Part shown: piece after piece, positions 56,358 through 64,000 of the stretch
How positions within the stretch are numbered: position 1 is the stretch's first letter
How the letters are laid out: the number at the start of each line of letters is the position of its first letter
Made by a program: the position numbers and the translations under genes
Assembly: GCA_029246415.1 (NCBI GenBank)
Contig: JAQWNF010000029.1
Span: forward strand, 124,001 to 188,000
Length of the DNA stretch: 64,000 nt
Reading direction: 5' to 3'
DNA from: Glaciecola sp.
GTDB lineage: Bacteria; Pseudomonadota; Gammaproteobacteria; Enterobacterales; Alteromonadaceae
The notes under the pieces: model-generated
The model's input: the letters and a program-made list of their open reading frames with translations, nothing else
The model's database searches: none
Told to the model about the DNA's origin: nothing

Positions 56358-57644
56358 ATGCATTTGGTGAATTTGAAAGACAGTACACAACAAGTGAGTT
56401 TTAAAGAAGCCGTCAAAACCGGTCTAGGTCGTCAACAAGGATTGTTCTTTGTTGAAAGCCTTGAGCCGCTTGCGGATCTAGATAGTGTCTTAGCACTACC
56501 GTTAGCCGAGCGCAGTAAAGTGATTTTAGGTCATTTGATTGGTGATGAGTTCAGTCCTGAACAATTAGGTGAGTTAATTGATAATGCGTTTACATTCCCT
56601 GCACCGGTTACACAAGTAAGTGAACATATTCACACACTAGAGTTGTTTCATGGGCCGACACTTGCATTCAAAGACTTTGGTGGCCGTTTTATGGCGCAGT
56701 GTTTGACTGATATCTCGCAAGGTGCGCCAGTGACGATTTTAACTGCGACATCGGGTGATACTGGTGCTGCTGTTGCTCATGCATTCCATGGTATCGATAA
56801 CATCAATGTAGTGATTTTATTTCCTAAAGGTAAGATCTCCCCGTTACAAGAAAAGCTTTTCACGACATTAGGTGGCAATATCCATACCGTTGCTGTGGAC
56901 GGTGATTTTGATGCGTGTCAGGCGATGGTTAAAGATGCCTTTGATGATGAGCAAATGCGTAATGAGTTACACTTAAACTCCGCTAACTCAATCAATATTT
57001 CACGTTTGCTTGCGCAAGTGTGTTACTACTTCGAAGCGTATTCGCAGCTTGATGAACAAGCGCGTAAAGAACTGGTTATTTCAGTGCCAAGTGGTAATTT
57101 TGGTAACTTAACGGCAGGCCTTATTGCTAAAGCGCTTGGTTTACCGATTAAACGCTTTATCGCTGCAACGAATCTTAATGATACCGTGCCACGTTACCTT
57201 GAAGAAGGTGAGTGGTCGCCTAAAGACACCATAGCAACGTTATCGAATGCAATGGATGTGAGCCGGCCAAATAACTGGCCACGCATTGAGGCAATGATCG
57301 AAAAAGGTATCATCGATAAAGATATCCTGACCGGTATGGCAATTGATGAAGATTGCACGCAAATGGCAATGAAACAATTACAAGCGCTAGGGTATACCAG
57401 TGAGCCGCATGCTGCTCTGGCATATCGCAGTCTATGTAAGTCATTGCAAGACGGAGAAACGGGGTTGTTTTTAGGTACAGCCCATCCGGCTAAATTCCGT
57501 GAATCAGTAGAAAATATTTTGGGTGAACCCCTTGCTCTACCTCAAGCTTTAGCAGATGTGGCAGGTAAAAATTCATTCGCAGTAGAAAAACCAGCAGACT
57601 ATGCCATAATTAAGCAACATATGTTTGATTTGCTCAAGAAATAG
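56358..57644 (+). CDS. thrC: threonine synthase
   Basis: ThrC converts O-phosphohomoserine to threonine with PLP. The 428 residues equal E. coli ThrC. '[12 protein letters not shown]' lies near the N-terminus, '[20 protein letters not shown]' holds the PLP lysine, '[20 protein letters not shown]' follows, and '[17 protein letters not shown]'-type sequence (here [15 protein letters not shown]) binds phosphate. I start at ATG 56358 behind AAAGGAA; the frame is open to 56325. It is the last gene of the operon. Confidence 0.97.
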   Translation: MHLVNLKDSTQQVSFKEAVKTGLGRQQGLFFVESLEPLADLDSVLALPLAERSKVILGHLIGDEFSPEQLGELIDNAFTFPAPVTQVSEHIHTLELFHGPTLAFKDFGGRFMAQCLTDISQGAPVTILTATSGDTGAAVAHAFHGIDNINVVILFPKGKISPLQEKLFTTLGGNIHTVAVDGDFDACQAMVKDAFDDEQMRNELHLNSANSINISRLLAQVCYYFEAYSQLDEQARKELVISVPSGNFGNLTAGLIAKALGLPIKRFIAATNLNDTVPRYLEEGEWSPKDTIATLSNAMDVSRPNNWPRIEAMIEKGIIDKDILTGMAIDEDCTQMAMKQLQALGYTSEPHAALAYRSLCKSLQDGETGLFLGTAHPAKFRESVENILGEPLALPQALADVAGKNSFAVEKPADYAIIKQHMFDLLKK

Positions 57645-57685
57645 TTCTTGAGCCGGTCGGAGTTTTATTGCTAAATAGAGGTTCT

Positions 57686-58354
57686 ATGGCCAGTTGGGAT
57701 AAGTTCTTACAAGACCAGCAGGAAGCAGTATATTATAAGGATATTCAAAGTCAGTTAGCGGCTAAGCGCGCAAGTGATGAAGCAGTGTATCCTCCAGAGG
57801 ATCTGGTCTTCAATGCACTAGAGCAATGTGCGCTAGACAATGTCAAAGTGGTCATTTTGGGCCAAGATCCCTATCACGGAGAAGGGCAAGCTCACGGCTT
57901 AAGTTTCTCCGTACCCAATGGGGTTGCAATTCCCCCATCACTTAAAAACATTTATAAAGAGTTAGCCACTAGTATTCCTGGGTTTAGTGTACCGGAGCAT
58001 GGCTGTCTTGAGTCTTGGGCGCAACAAGGTGTGTTGTTATTAAATACAGTGTTAACTGTTACCAAAGGCCAAGCCCATTCGCATGCTAATATTGGTTGGC
58101 AAACACTGACTACTAAGATTTTGGAAACAGTAGCGCAAGCGCAACCGAATGTCGTATTTATGCTATGGGGAGCGCACGCGCAGAAATTTGCTAAACAAAT
58201 TCGTCAAATAGATTGTAAACATCATTTAATTTTAAAGGCACCGCACCCTTCACCTTTATCAGCACATCGGGGCTTTATTGGTTGTCACCATTTTTTACAT
58301 GCTAATGAGTGGCTGGTTAAAAAAGGCTTAACGCCGATTGATTGGCAAGTGTAA
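57686..58354 (+). CDS. ung: uracil-DNA glycosylase (family 1)
   Basis: Ung removes uracil from DNA to start base excision repair. The 222 residues have motif A '[20 protein letters not shown]' (catalytic Asp), '[11 protein letters not shown]', '[11 protein letters not shown]' and motif B '[17 protein letters not shown]' (catalytic His). The start ATG 57686 follows AGAGGT; a TTG at 57668 would add six residues. A bidirectional terminator separates it from the DUF3545 gene. Confidence 0.97.
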   Translation: MASWDKFLQDQQEAVYYKDIQSQLAAKRASDEAVYPPEDLVFNALEQCALDNVKVVILGQDPYHGEGQAHGLSFSVPNGVAIPPSLKNIYKELATSIPGFSVPEHGCLESWAQQGVLLLNTVLTVTKGQAHSHANIGWQTLTTKILETVAQAQPNVVFMLWGAHAQKFAKQIRQIDCKHHLILKAPHPSPLSAHRGFIGCHHFLHANEWLVKKGLTPIDWQV

Positions 58355-58409
58355 CCACCAATAACGACCAATAATGAACTTATATAAAAGAACATATAAA
58401 CAACAACTA

Positions 58410-58443
58410 AAAAAGGGTAAATACTTTAATATCTACCCTTTTT
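58410..58443. terminator. bidirectional terminator between ung and the DUF3545 gene
   Basis: AAAAAGGGTA (58410-58419) and TACCCTTTTT (58434-58443) make a 10-bp stem with a 14-nt loop. The A- and T-tracts flank both sides, so it can terminate transcripts from either strand. Confidence 0.88.
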
Positions 58444-58459
58444 ATTATAACCTTTTTAA

Positions 58460-58627
58460 TTAATAGCCTTCGTCTGAAAAATCGTAATCATAATCAAGCG
58501 CGTTGAGCTCTTTGCGCAGGCGATTTTCTTCTTTAATGGCTTCAATTTCACGCCATTTACGTTTTTTACTTTTTCGCTTGGCTTTATTTGAATGATGTTC
58601 ACTTTCTAACATGATTGATTCTTCCAT
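58460..58627 (-). CDS. DUF3545 family protein
   Basis: A 55-residue basic-then-acidic protein with 'KRKSKKRKWREIEAIKEENR' and 'LRKELNALDYDYDF', the DUF3545 (PF12065) signature. Function is unknown. ATG 58627 is preceded by a full AGGAGG Shine-Dalgarno. The same frame stays open upstream to ATG 58732, which has its own AAGGA 10 nt before it; that form would have 90 residues with an extra 'YNESYND' repeat segment. Family length favours the short form, but two in-frame starts are possible. Confidence 0.82.
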   Translation of the reverse strand: MEESIMLESEHHSNKAKRKSKKRKWREIEAIKEENRLRKELNALDYDYDFSDEGY

Positions 58628-58976
58628 GAGAACCTCCTTGTATGATGCCGAACTTTGAGACATCCGAGTAATGTTACGATCATTGTAACTTTCATTGTAA
58701 GCTTCATTGTTACTGAAGTATTCAAATGGCATGGGTAAATTTCCTTATGTGATTTACCCATAGAACTTAGAAAAGTTACATGACATTTCATTGACTAAGT
58801 CATGAAAGTTTCATGACATATTCAGTATTTATTATTAATCGGCAATTATCCAATAAATGGATAGACATTTTTGGTCTATCCAACTATAAAAAAAATATAT
58901 AATGAACCTATAAATAATAAAACCACGGCTATCCGTAGCCAATTTTGTTAGTGTTTTAAGAGCTTGTTTACTGATA
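58628..58976. promoter_or_regulatory. DUF3545 gene upstream region with repeats and palindromes
   Basis: This 349-bp stretch lies between the DUF3545 start and the pgi stop. It holds three 12-bp-spaced copies of TCATTGTAA-like units (58680-58714), a 10-bp inverted repeat ATGGGTAAAT/ATTTACCCAT (58731-58761) around the alternative ATG, a 19-bp perfect palindrome (58799-58817), an 8-bp inverted repeat GGATAGAC/GTCTATCC (58859-58881), and a small hairpin GGCTA-tccg-TAGCC (58927-58940) that may terminate pgi. Confidence 0.6.
58799..58817. promoter_or_regulatory. 19-bp perfect palindrome, operator-like
   Basis: GTCATGAAA-G-TTTCATGAC is a perfect inverted repeat. Related half-sites lie beside it (CATGACAT at 58780-58787, and TGACT-a-AGTCA at 58792-58802). 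It is 172 bp upstream of the DUF3545 ATG and looks like a dimeric regulator site. I do not recognise the regulator. Confidence 0.5.
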
Positions 58977-60620
58977 TTAATCCTGCTTTAACGCCGCTCT
59001 AAACTGGTTAATTAATGCTTGCGTCGAACTGTCCATAGATGCATGCATTTCACCGCTATGGATCGCATCAAGTACTTGATTACCTAGTACTTTACCTAGC
59101 TCGACTCCCCATTGGTCAAAGCTGTTAACGCCCCAAACTACGCCTTGTACAAATACTTTGTGCTCATACAACGCCACCATCGCCCCTAATGTAAATGGGT
59201 CAAGTTGGTCAAAGGTAATAGTGTTTGAAGGTTTATTACCTGGCATGACTTTGTGCGCGGCTAAGGTATCTTTTTCTGCGTCAGTTAATGCATCGGGCAA
59301 TTCGGCTCGGCATTCAGCAAAGGTTTTGCCTTGCATTAGAGCTTGAGTTTGACCAAAACAATTAGACGCTAACATCGCATGATGCGTGTCATCTTGTTTG
59401 GGTACGTTCAAGGGCAAAATAAAATCAGCTGGAATGATCGTATCACCTTGATGGATTAATTGATGGAACGAATGCTGACCATTAGTCCCTTCTGAACCAA
59501 AGATTATTGGGCCTGTCGCGTAATCTACTGCGCTTCCATCAGCCACGTTACGCTTACCGTTCGATTCCATATCAAGTTGTTGTACGTAAGCAGGAAAGCC
59601 GCGTAGGTAATGATAATAAGGCAATAAAACATGACTTTGTGCATCTTGGAAGTTGCGATACCACACACCTAACATGCCAAGAATAACGGGTAGGTTTTCG
59701 CCTAACGGGGCTTCTTGGAAATGCCTATCCATTGCATAAGCCCCTTTTAGCAAAGCCTCAAAGTTTGCATAACCGACGGCTAGCGCAATCGGCATACCAA
59801 TGGCTGACCACAAAGAATAACGTCCCCCGACCCAATCATCCATTGGGAAAACCAGCTCTGGATTCATACCAAACTCAACTGCCGCTGGAACATTGGATGA
59901 AATCGCGGCAAAATGCTGAGCAACAGCTTCACTCGGCGCGCCAGTACCTAAGAACCATGCTTTGGCTGTAAGAGTATTTTGTTTCGTTTCTTGGGTACCA
60001 AATGACTTAGATGACATCAATACCAAGGTTGTTTCAGGATCGCGCTCGGCGAGCACATCTTGAATATGACAACCATCTACATTCGCCACAAAATGTACAT
60101 TTAGCTTGTGCTGATGATAGGGCTTTAATGCCTCAGTCATGATTTTGGGACCTAAGAATGATCCACCAATACCAATACTCACCACATCTGTAATTTTTTT
60201 ACCGGTGTAACCTGTGTGCACACCATCATGGAGTGCTGCAGTGAAGGCTTTAATTTTAGCGCGGGTAGCTTGTACTTGAGGTAATACGTCTTGGCCTTCC
60301 ACAAGAACAGGAGTCGTACCAAAATTACGCAAAGCAGTGTGCAAAACTGCACGGTCTTCGGTGTAATTAATACGGCTACCGGCAAACATAGCGGCACGAG
60401 CATCTTGAACCCCTGCCGTGTCAGCCAATGCGATTAGTTGGTCAAAAATAGCATTGGTAATCGTATTCTTGGAAAAATCTACATTTATCCCACAAGCGGA
60501 TTGATTAAATGTTTCTGAACGTGTCGGATCTTGAGTGAACCAATCGCGCATATGAGCATGCTGATTGGCTTGTGCAAGCTCGGCTAAGGTTTTCCACGGT
60601 GCACTTTTAGAAATACTCAT
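58977..60620 (-). CDS. pgi: glucose-6-phosphate isomerase
   Basis: Pgi interconverts glucose-6-phosphate and fructose-6-phosphate. It has 547 residues, with 'DVVSIGIGGSFLGPKIMTEA', 'LVLMSSKSFGTQETKQNTLT', 'FPMDDWVGGRYSLWSAIGMP' (Arg/Trp active-site loop), 'YVQQLDMESNGKR', 'GPIIFGSEGTNGQHSFHQLI' (catalytic Glu and His) and 'NSFDQWGVELGK' near the end. It is 35 bp downstream of tal on the same strand, linking glycolysis with the pentose-phosphate pathway. Confidence 0.98.
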   Translation of the reverse strand: MSISKSAPWKTLAELAQANQHAHMRDWFTQDPTRSETFNQSACGINVDFSKNTITNAIFDQLIALADTAGVQDARAAMFAGSRINYTEDRAVLHTALRNFGTTPVLVEGQDVLPQVQATRAKIKAFTAALHDGVHTGYTGKKITDVVSIGIGGSFLGPKIMTEALKPYHQHKLNVHFVANVDGCHIQDVLAERDPETTLVLMSSKSFGTQETKQNTLTAKAWFLGTGAPSEAVAQHFAAISSNVPAAVEFGMNPELVFPMDDWVGGRYSLWSAIGMPIALAVGYANFEALLKGAYAMDRHFQEAPLGENLPVILGMLGVWYRNFQDAQSHVLLPYYHYLRGFPAYVQQLDMESNGKRNVADGSAVDYATGPIIFGSEGTNGQHSFHQLIHQGDTIIPADFILPLNVPKQDDTHHAMLASNCFGQTQALMQGKTFAECRAELPDALTDAEKDTLAAHKVMPGNKPSNTITFDQLDPFTLGAMVALYEHKVFVQGVVWGVNSFDQWGVELGKVLGNQVLDAIHSGEMHASMDSSTQALINQFRAALKQD

Positions 60621-60655
60621 TTAACGTTATATCCTTATCAATCTATTTGTGTGAA

Positions 60656-61609
60656 TTAAAGTTTAGCTTGTAACAATGCTTCAAGTTTTATTTGATCAAC
60701 GGTGAAGTTACGAATACCTTCGGCTAGTTTCTCGGTTGCCATTGCATCTTCATTCATATCCCAGCGATATTCACTTTCAGTTAATGCTGCAGGTGGAGTG
60801 GTAGTCGCACCGTTATCTTTTAATTTAACGGTTAACTCACCTTGGGTATTAGCTAATTCTTCTAATAGTGCAGGAGCAATGGTTAAACGATCACAACCTG
60901 CAAGTTCAATTATCTCGTCGGTGTTACGGAAGCTAGCACCCATGACAACTGTCTTGTAGCCATGTGCTTTATAGTAATTATAGATTTTAGAAACCGACTG
61001 TACGCCAGGATCAGTGGCGCCTGGGAAGCTATCTTGACCAGTGGATTTTTTGTACCAATCTAAAATTCGACCTACGAATGGTGAAATTAAATATACATTT
61101 GCTTCGGCACATGCGCGCGCTTGGGCAAAAGAAAATAATAAGGTAAGGTTACATTGGATACCTTGTTGCTCTAATTGTTCAGCGGCTTTTATACCTTCCC
61201 ATGTAGATGCCATTTTGATCAATATACGATCTTTACTGATCCCTTCGTCGGCATACATAGCGATAAGCTTTTGTGCTTTGGCGACAGTCGCTGCAGTATC
61301 AAACGATAAACGCGCGTCTACTTCAGTAGAGATACGACCGGGGATAACAGCGACAATTTCTTTACCGATTAACACTGCTAGCTTATCAGCTGCATCTGCA
61401 ACTTGCTGTACAGCGTCATTGCTTTGTGTTTTTGCCCATGCAATCGCATCATCAATCATAACTGAATATTGCGGAATATCAGCTGCTTTCAATAATAATG
61501 AAGGGTTAGTTGTGGCATCAACTGGTTCATATTTTTTGATGGCATCAACATCGCCGGTATCGGCAACAACAGTAGTAACAGCACGAAGTGCTGTAAGTAA
61601 ATTAGACAT
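60656..61609 (-). CDS. tal: transaldolase
   Basis: Transaldolase moves a dihydroxyacetone unit between sedoheptulose-7-phosphate and glyceraldehyde-3-phosphate. The 317 residues equal E. coli TalB: '[19 protein letters not shown]', '[19 protein letters not shown]', the Schiff-base lysine in '[19 protein letters not shown]', '[18 protein letters not shown]' and '[14 protein letters not shown]'. ATG 61609 has a Shine-Dalgarno (TAAGGA); the longer frame to 61657 is not supported. The pair tal-pgi is common in gammaproteobacteria. Confidence 0.98.
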   Translation of the reverse strand: MSNLLTALRAVTTVVADTGDVDAIKKYEPVDATTNPSLLLKAADIPQYSVMIDDAIAWAKTQSNDAVQQVADAADKLAVLIGKEIVAVIPGRISTEVDARLSFDTAATVAKAQKLIAMYADEGISKDRILIKMASTWEGIKAAEQLEQQGIQCNLTLLFSFAQARACAEANVYLISPFVGRILDWYKKSTGQDSFPGATDPGVQSVSKIYNYYKAHGYKTVVMGASFRNTDEIIELAGCDRLTIAPALLEELANTQGELTVKLKDNGATTTPPAALTESEYRWDMNEDAMATEKLAEGIRNFTVDQIKLEALLQAKL

Positions 61610-61791
61610 AATAATCCTTAGAATATGTGATTGTGCATAGATTACCTTGCTCACCAAAAAATGGCTAGGGTTGAATGAGAATAAAGCGATGAATATGATT
61701 GTTTTTTCTCATTGGCAGTAAGTTAATTTGTCATGGATACTTAATTTTCCCAAGAAGGGTAATCATCAAAATTTTACTGAGGGTATTCAAT

Positions 61792-61953
61792 ATGAAATCA
61801 AATAATAAACAAACCAATCAAAGAGTGACTATGGATTTAAACCGAAAAGTTACAAAAGCGCAGAACGAACAAGTTCAATTAGATTGTAATTACACAAATA
61901 ATTACTATGGTGATCAGTTATGTATTGCAAGCAGTACTAAAATCAAAGCATAG
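61792..61953 (+). CDS. small hypothetical protein
   Basis: A 53-codon frame from ATG 61792 preceded by GAGGG (61779-61783, 8 nt spacing). The product is polar and basic: it starts MKSNNKQTNQ, has 'MDLNRKVTKAQNEQVQLD' and ends with 'YYGDQLCIASSTKIKA'. No membrane segment, signal peptide or known family is seen. The frame is open upstream to 61699, but the Shine-Dalgarno favours the short form. It lies between divergent tal and co-directional yaaA. It may be a lineage-specific small protein. Confidence 0.45.
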   Translation: MKSNNKQTNQRVTMDLNRKVTKAQNEQVQLDCNYTNNYYGDQLCIASSTKIKA

Positions 61954-62019
61954 TTTATGTTAAAATCTCACTAAAGTGACATGTGTTAAATATCAAAATA
62001 ATTATTAAGGAATCTGTAG

Positions 62020-62805
62020 ATGTTAGTTGTTGTTTCTCCAGCCAAAAATCTAGATTACGCCACGCCGGTTACGACTGAGTTGTTTAGTCAACCGGCTTTA
62101 CTGGACGATACACAATCGTTGCTTAAGGTTTGCCAAACACTCACACCTGCAGATTTATCTGGTTTAATGGGGATCAGTGATAAGTTAGCACTATTAAACG
62201 CAGAGCGTTTTGCGACATTCGAGATGCCATTTACCTCAGAAAATGCCCGCCAAGCGGCCTTTGCATTTAATGGCGATGTGTATACTGGGTTAGATACTGG
62301 CTCCTTAAGCGCTACAGATTTAGATTATGCTCAGCAACATTTACGTATTTTGTCAGGTTTGTATGGGGTATTAAGACCGCTTGATTTAATGCAGCCTTAT
62401 CGTTTAGAAATGGGTACTAAGCTGGCGACTGAGAAAGGTAAAAACCTTTATGAATACTGGGGAGAAACGATTACTGATAATTTGAATGAAACCCTTGCTG
62501 AGCAAGAGCAACAAATATTAGTCAACTTAGCCTCAACCGAGTATTTTTCAGCGGTTAAACCTAAAGCACTAAATGCGCAAATTATTACGCCGGTATTTAA
62601 AGATGAGAAAAACGGTAAAGTAAAAATCATTAGTTTCTACGCCAAGAAAGCCCGTGGTCTCATGGCGCGATTTATCATTCAAAACCGTATTGATAATGTG
62701 GCTCAACTGAGCGAGTTTGATACGGCTGGGTATCGTTTTGCGCCTGAACAAAGTACCGCAACGAGTTTGGTTTTTGTTAGGTTAGAGCAAGATCGTCCTG
62801 CGTAA
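62020..62805 (+). CDS. yaaA: peroxide stress protein YaaA
   Basis: YaaA (DUF328/UPF0246) lowers free iron and DNA damage during hydrogen peroxide stress in E. coli, where OxyR induces it; biochemically it has been linked to DNA binding. The 261 residues match the family: '[17 protein letters not shown]', '[16 protein letters not shown]', '[16 protein letters not shown]', '[20 protein letters not shown]', '[20 protein letters not shown]' and '[20 protein letters not shown]'. A Shine-Dalgarno (AAGGAA) precedes ATG 62020. Its 3' end overlaps the convergent kinase gene by 29 bp. Confidence 0.96.
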   Translation: MLVVVSPAKNLDYATPVTTELFSQPALLDDTQSLLKVCQTLTPADLSGLMGISDKLALLNAERFATFEMPFTSENARQAAFAFNGDVYTGLDTGSLSATDLDYAQQHLRILSGLYGVLRPLDLMQPYRLEMGTKLATEKGKNLYEYWGETITDNLNETLAEQEQQILVNLASTEYFSAVKPKALNAQIITPVFKDEKNGKVKIISFYAKKARGLMARFIIQNRIDNVAQLSEFDTAGYRFAPEQSTATSLVFVRLEQDRPA

Positions 62806-64000
62806 TTGTCGCAAACGGTAAACTAATCAAAAACTCAGTATATTCACCTAATGTTGAATTGATCGTAATTGAGCCTTGGTGTTGCTCAATAATACTATGA
62901 GATATTGATAACCCAAGGCCCGTACCTTTTTTGACATCTTTAGTCGTAAAAAACGGGTCAAAGATCTTATTAATAACGTCCTCAGGGATACCTGTCCCAT
63001 TGTCTCTAAAGGAAAGATGGAGATGCGTCGGGGTGTCCCAGGTTTTAATGCGAATTTCAGCACTTTGACCCTCACTTTTGCCATTTAAACGCTTGTCCGA
63101 ACCATCCGTAAGTGCATCTGCAGCATTTTGGATAAGGTTCAAAAATACCTGATTGAGCAGTCCCGCTTTACAAACTAATCGTCGTCGACTCTTGAAGTCG
63201 GTTGTAATCGCAATGCCATTTTGTAATTTGATCCGCAGTAACTTGAGGGTAGACATTATCCCTTCATGGACATCAAACTCTTCTTTCTCAGACGTATCTT
63301 TTCGACTAAACGACAATAAATTATCGATGATCTCACGAATACGATTGAGACCATCTTGAGAATCTGCGACTAAATCATCTACATCTTCTAAAATAAAGTT
63401 TACATTTGATTGTTCACAGGTTGTTTCTATTCCACTAAAGTCAATTTCTTGCGCTGCAACGGATTTTATGCTGTTGAGAAAACTAGCATGCTCGTTGAGT
63501 ACTTTACCCATCGTATTGACATAACTCATCAATGACTGAAAATTAGATGCGACAAACGCTAATGGGTTATTAATTTCATGAGCGATCCCTGCGGCTAATT
63601 GACCTATAGCCGCGAGTTTCTCGGTTTGATACAACTGCGCTTTAGTTGAGTGTAAATCCGCTAAAGTTTGGGTCAGTTCGGCATGCTGCTGTTCTAATGC
63701 TTGCTGGGCGGATAGACGCTCTAAAATAATGCGTAATTGGTGACAGGCTTGTTCAATTAGCGAAAGCGTATCGAGTGTGATGGTATCGAGCATTGATTGA
63801 CGAAGATAACATTGGATAACACTCACGACTTGATCATTACACAAGATAGGGAAAGTAAGGCTACCTGCAATGGTTGGGTCTAGTTGTTTCAAAGCACAAA
63901 TGTCCGGACTAGTTTCAGAAAAAGATACTTTTACTTTTTGTTCATTAATGGCTTCTTGAATGCACGGAGATGCAGGGATCAATAGTTCTTCATTAAGTAA
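62777..64000 (-). CDS. sensor histidine kinase (5' end outside window)
   Basis: The frame is open from the window edge, so the N-terminus is missing. The visible 407 or so residues begin with a GAF-like segment ('[20 protein letters not shown]', '[18 protein letters not shown]'), then a coiled coil ('[20 protein letters not shown]'). A HisKA domain with the phospho-accepting His ('[19 protein letters not shown]') follows, then a HATPase domain with N box '[10 protein letters not shown]', G1 'DNGTGIP', F 'FDPFFTTK' and G2 'GTGLGLSIS'. It is a two-component sensor kinase of the NtrB/ZraS-like HisKA type. No response regulator is seen in the window and the signal is unknown. Confidence 0.93.
   Translation of the reverse strand, partial: LLNEELLIPASPCIQEAINEQKVKVSFSETSPDICALKQLDPTIAGSLTFPILCNDQVVSVIQCYLRQSMLDTITLDTLSLIEQACHQLRIILERLSAQQALEQQHAELTQTLADLHSTKAQLYQTEKLAAIGQLAAGIAHEINNPLAFVASNFQSLMSYVNTMGKVLNEHASFLNSIKSVAAQEIDFSGIETTCEQSNVNFILEDVDDLVADSQDGLNRIREIIDNLLSFSRKDTSEKEEFDVHEGIMSTLKLLRIKLQNGIAITTDFKSRRRLVCKAGLLNQVFLNLIQNAADALTDGSDKRLNGKSEGQSAEIRIKTWDTPTHLHLSFRDNGTGIPEDVINKIFDPFFTTKDVKKGTGLGLSISHSIIEQHQGSITINSTLGEYTEFLISLPFATITQDDLALT

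Noticed and set aside
61041-61640. 199-codon plus-strand frame opposite tal
   Set aside because: Long antisense open frame fully inside the transaldolase gene; Ala/Ser/Ile-rich composition typical of shadows.

Overview
The window reads as chromosome from a marine gammaproteobacterium of the order Alteromonadales, probably family Alteromonadaceae; genus cannot be fixed from sequence alone. The reasons are low-to-moderate GC, gene order close to E. coli/Vibrio/Alteromonas in many blocks (lptD-surA-pdxA-rsmA-apaG-apaH, rplM-rpsI-petABC-sspAB, thrABC, lpoA-yraN-diaA-dolP), a carboxynorspermidine pathway, and a large TonB-dependent receptor of the type used for algal glycans. Coding density is high. 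I found no IS element, prophage, tRNA, rRNA or CRISPR array.

Layout. 1-106: tail of a PQQ-dependent sugar dehydrogenase. 243-4894: acnB, a DUF192 protein and lysC (+). 4896-13314: a minus-strand block, the conserved envelope/maintenance operon lptD-surA-pdxA-rsmA-apaG-apaH followed by a chemotaxis receptor with its own sigma-28 promoter. 13490-24763: a long plus-strand housekeeping run, djlA, xerD, dsbC, recJ, a small conserved protein, recO, pdxJ, acpS, rlmD, relA, mazG. 24749-27590: a divergent pair, a GNAT/C39-peptidase fusion and an ATP-grasp ligase with a RimK-like N-terminal domain, likely a peptide-ligation system. 27773-32926: rplM-rpsI, the cytochrome bc1 genes petABC, and sspA-sspB. 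32952-36396 (minus): lpoA, yraN, diaA, dolP, divergent from rsmI.

37312-45461 is the most accessory part: a long regulatory region with an 11-bp tandem repeat and a cluster of TTGGT half-sites, then a TonB-dependent receptor, a 1213-residue lipoprotein with alternating VCBS and LamG-like domains, and a lipoprotein resembling jelly-roll polysaccharide lyases. I read it as a compact glycan-capture locus, possibly for a uronic-acid polymer. 45458-52488: norspermidine genes, a hypothetical, a PLP-dependent deaminase-like enzyme, a chalcone-isomerase-fold exported protein, a DUF3833 lipoprotein and aceK.

52655-57644 is the threonine operon, thrABC, with a clear attenuator: a 22-codon leader peptide rich in Ile and Thr codons followed by a perfect terminator hairpin. 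57686-64000: ung, a DUF3545 protein with an unusual upstream region, pgi, tal, a 53-codon small ORF, yaaA and the 3' part of a sensor histidine kinase cut by the window edge. The central-metabolism genes (acnB, aceK, pgi, tal), amino-acid genes (lysC, thrABC), stringent-response genes (relA, sspA/B) and DNA-repair genes (recJ, recO, ung) are ordinary core genes. The novelty lies in the glycan locus, the GNAT-C39/ATP-grasp pair and several regulatory regions.
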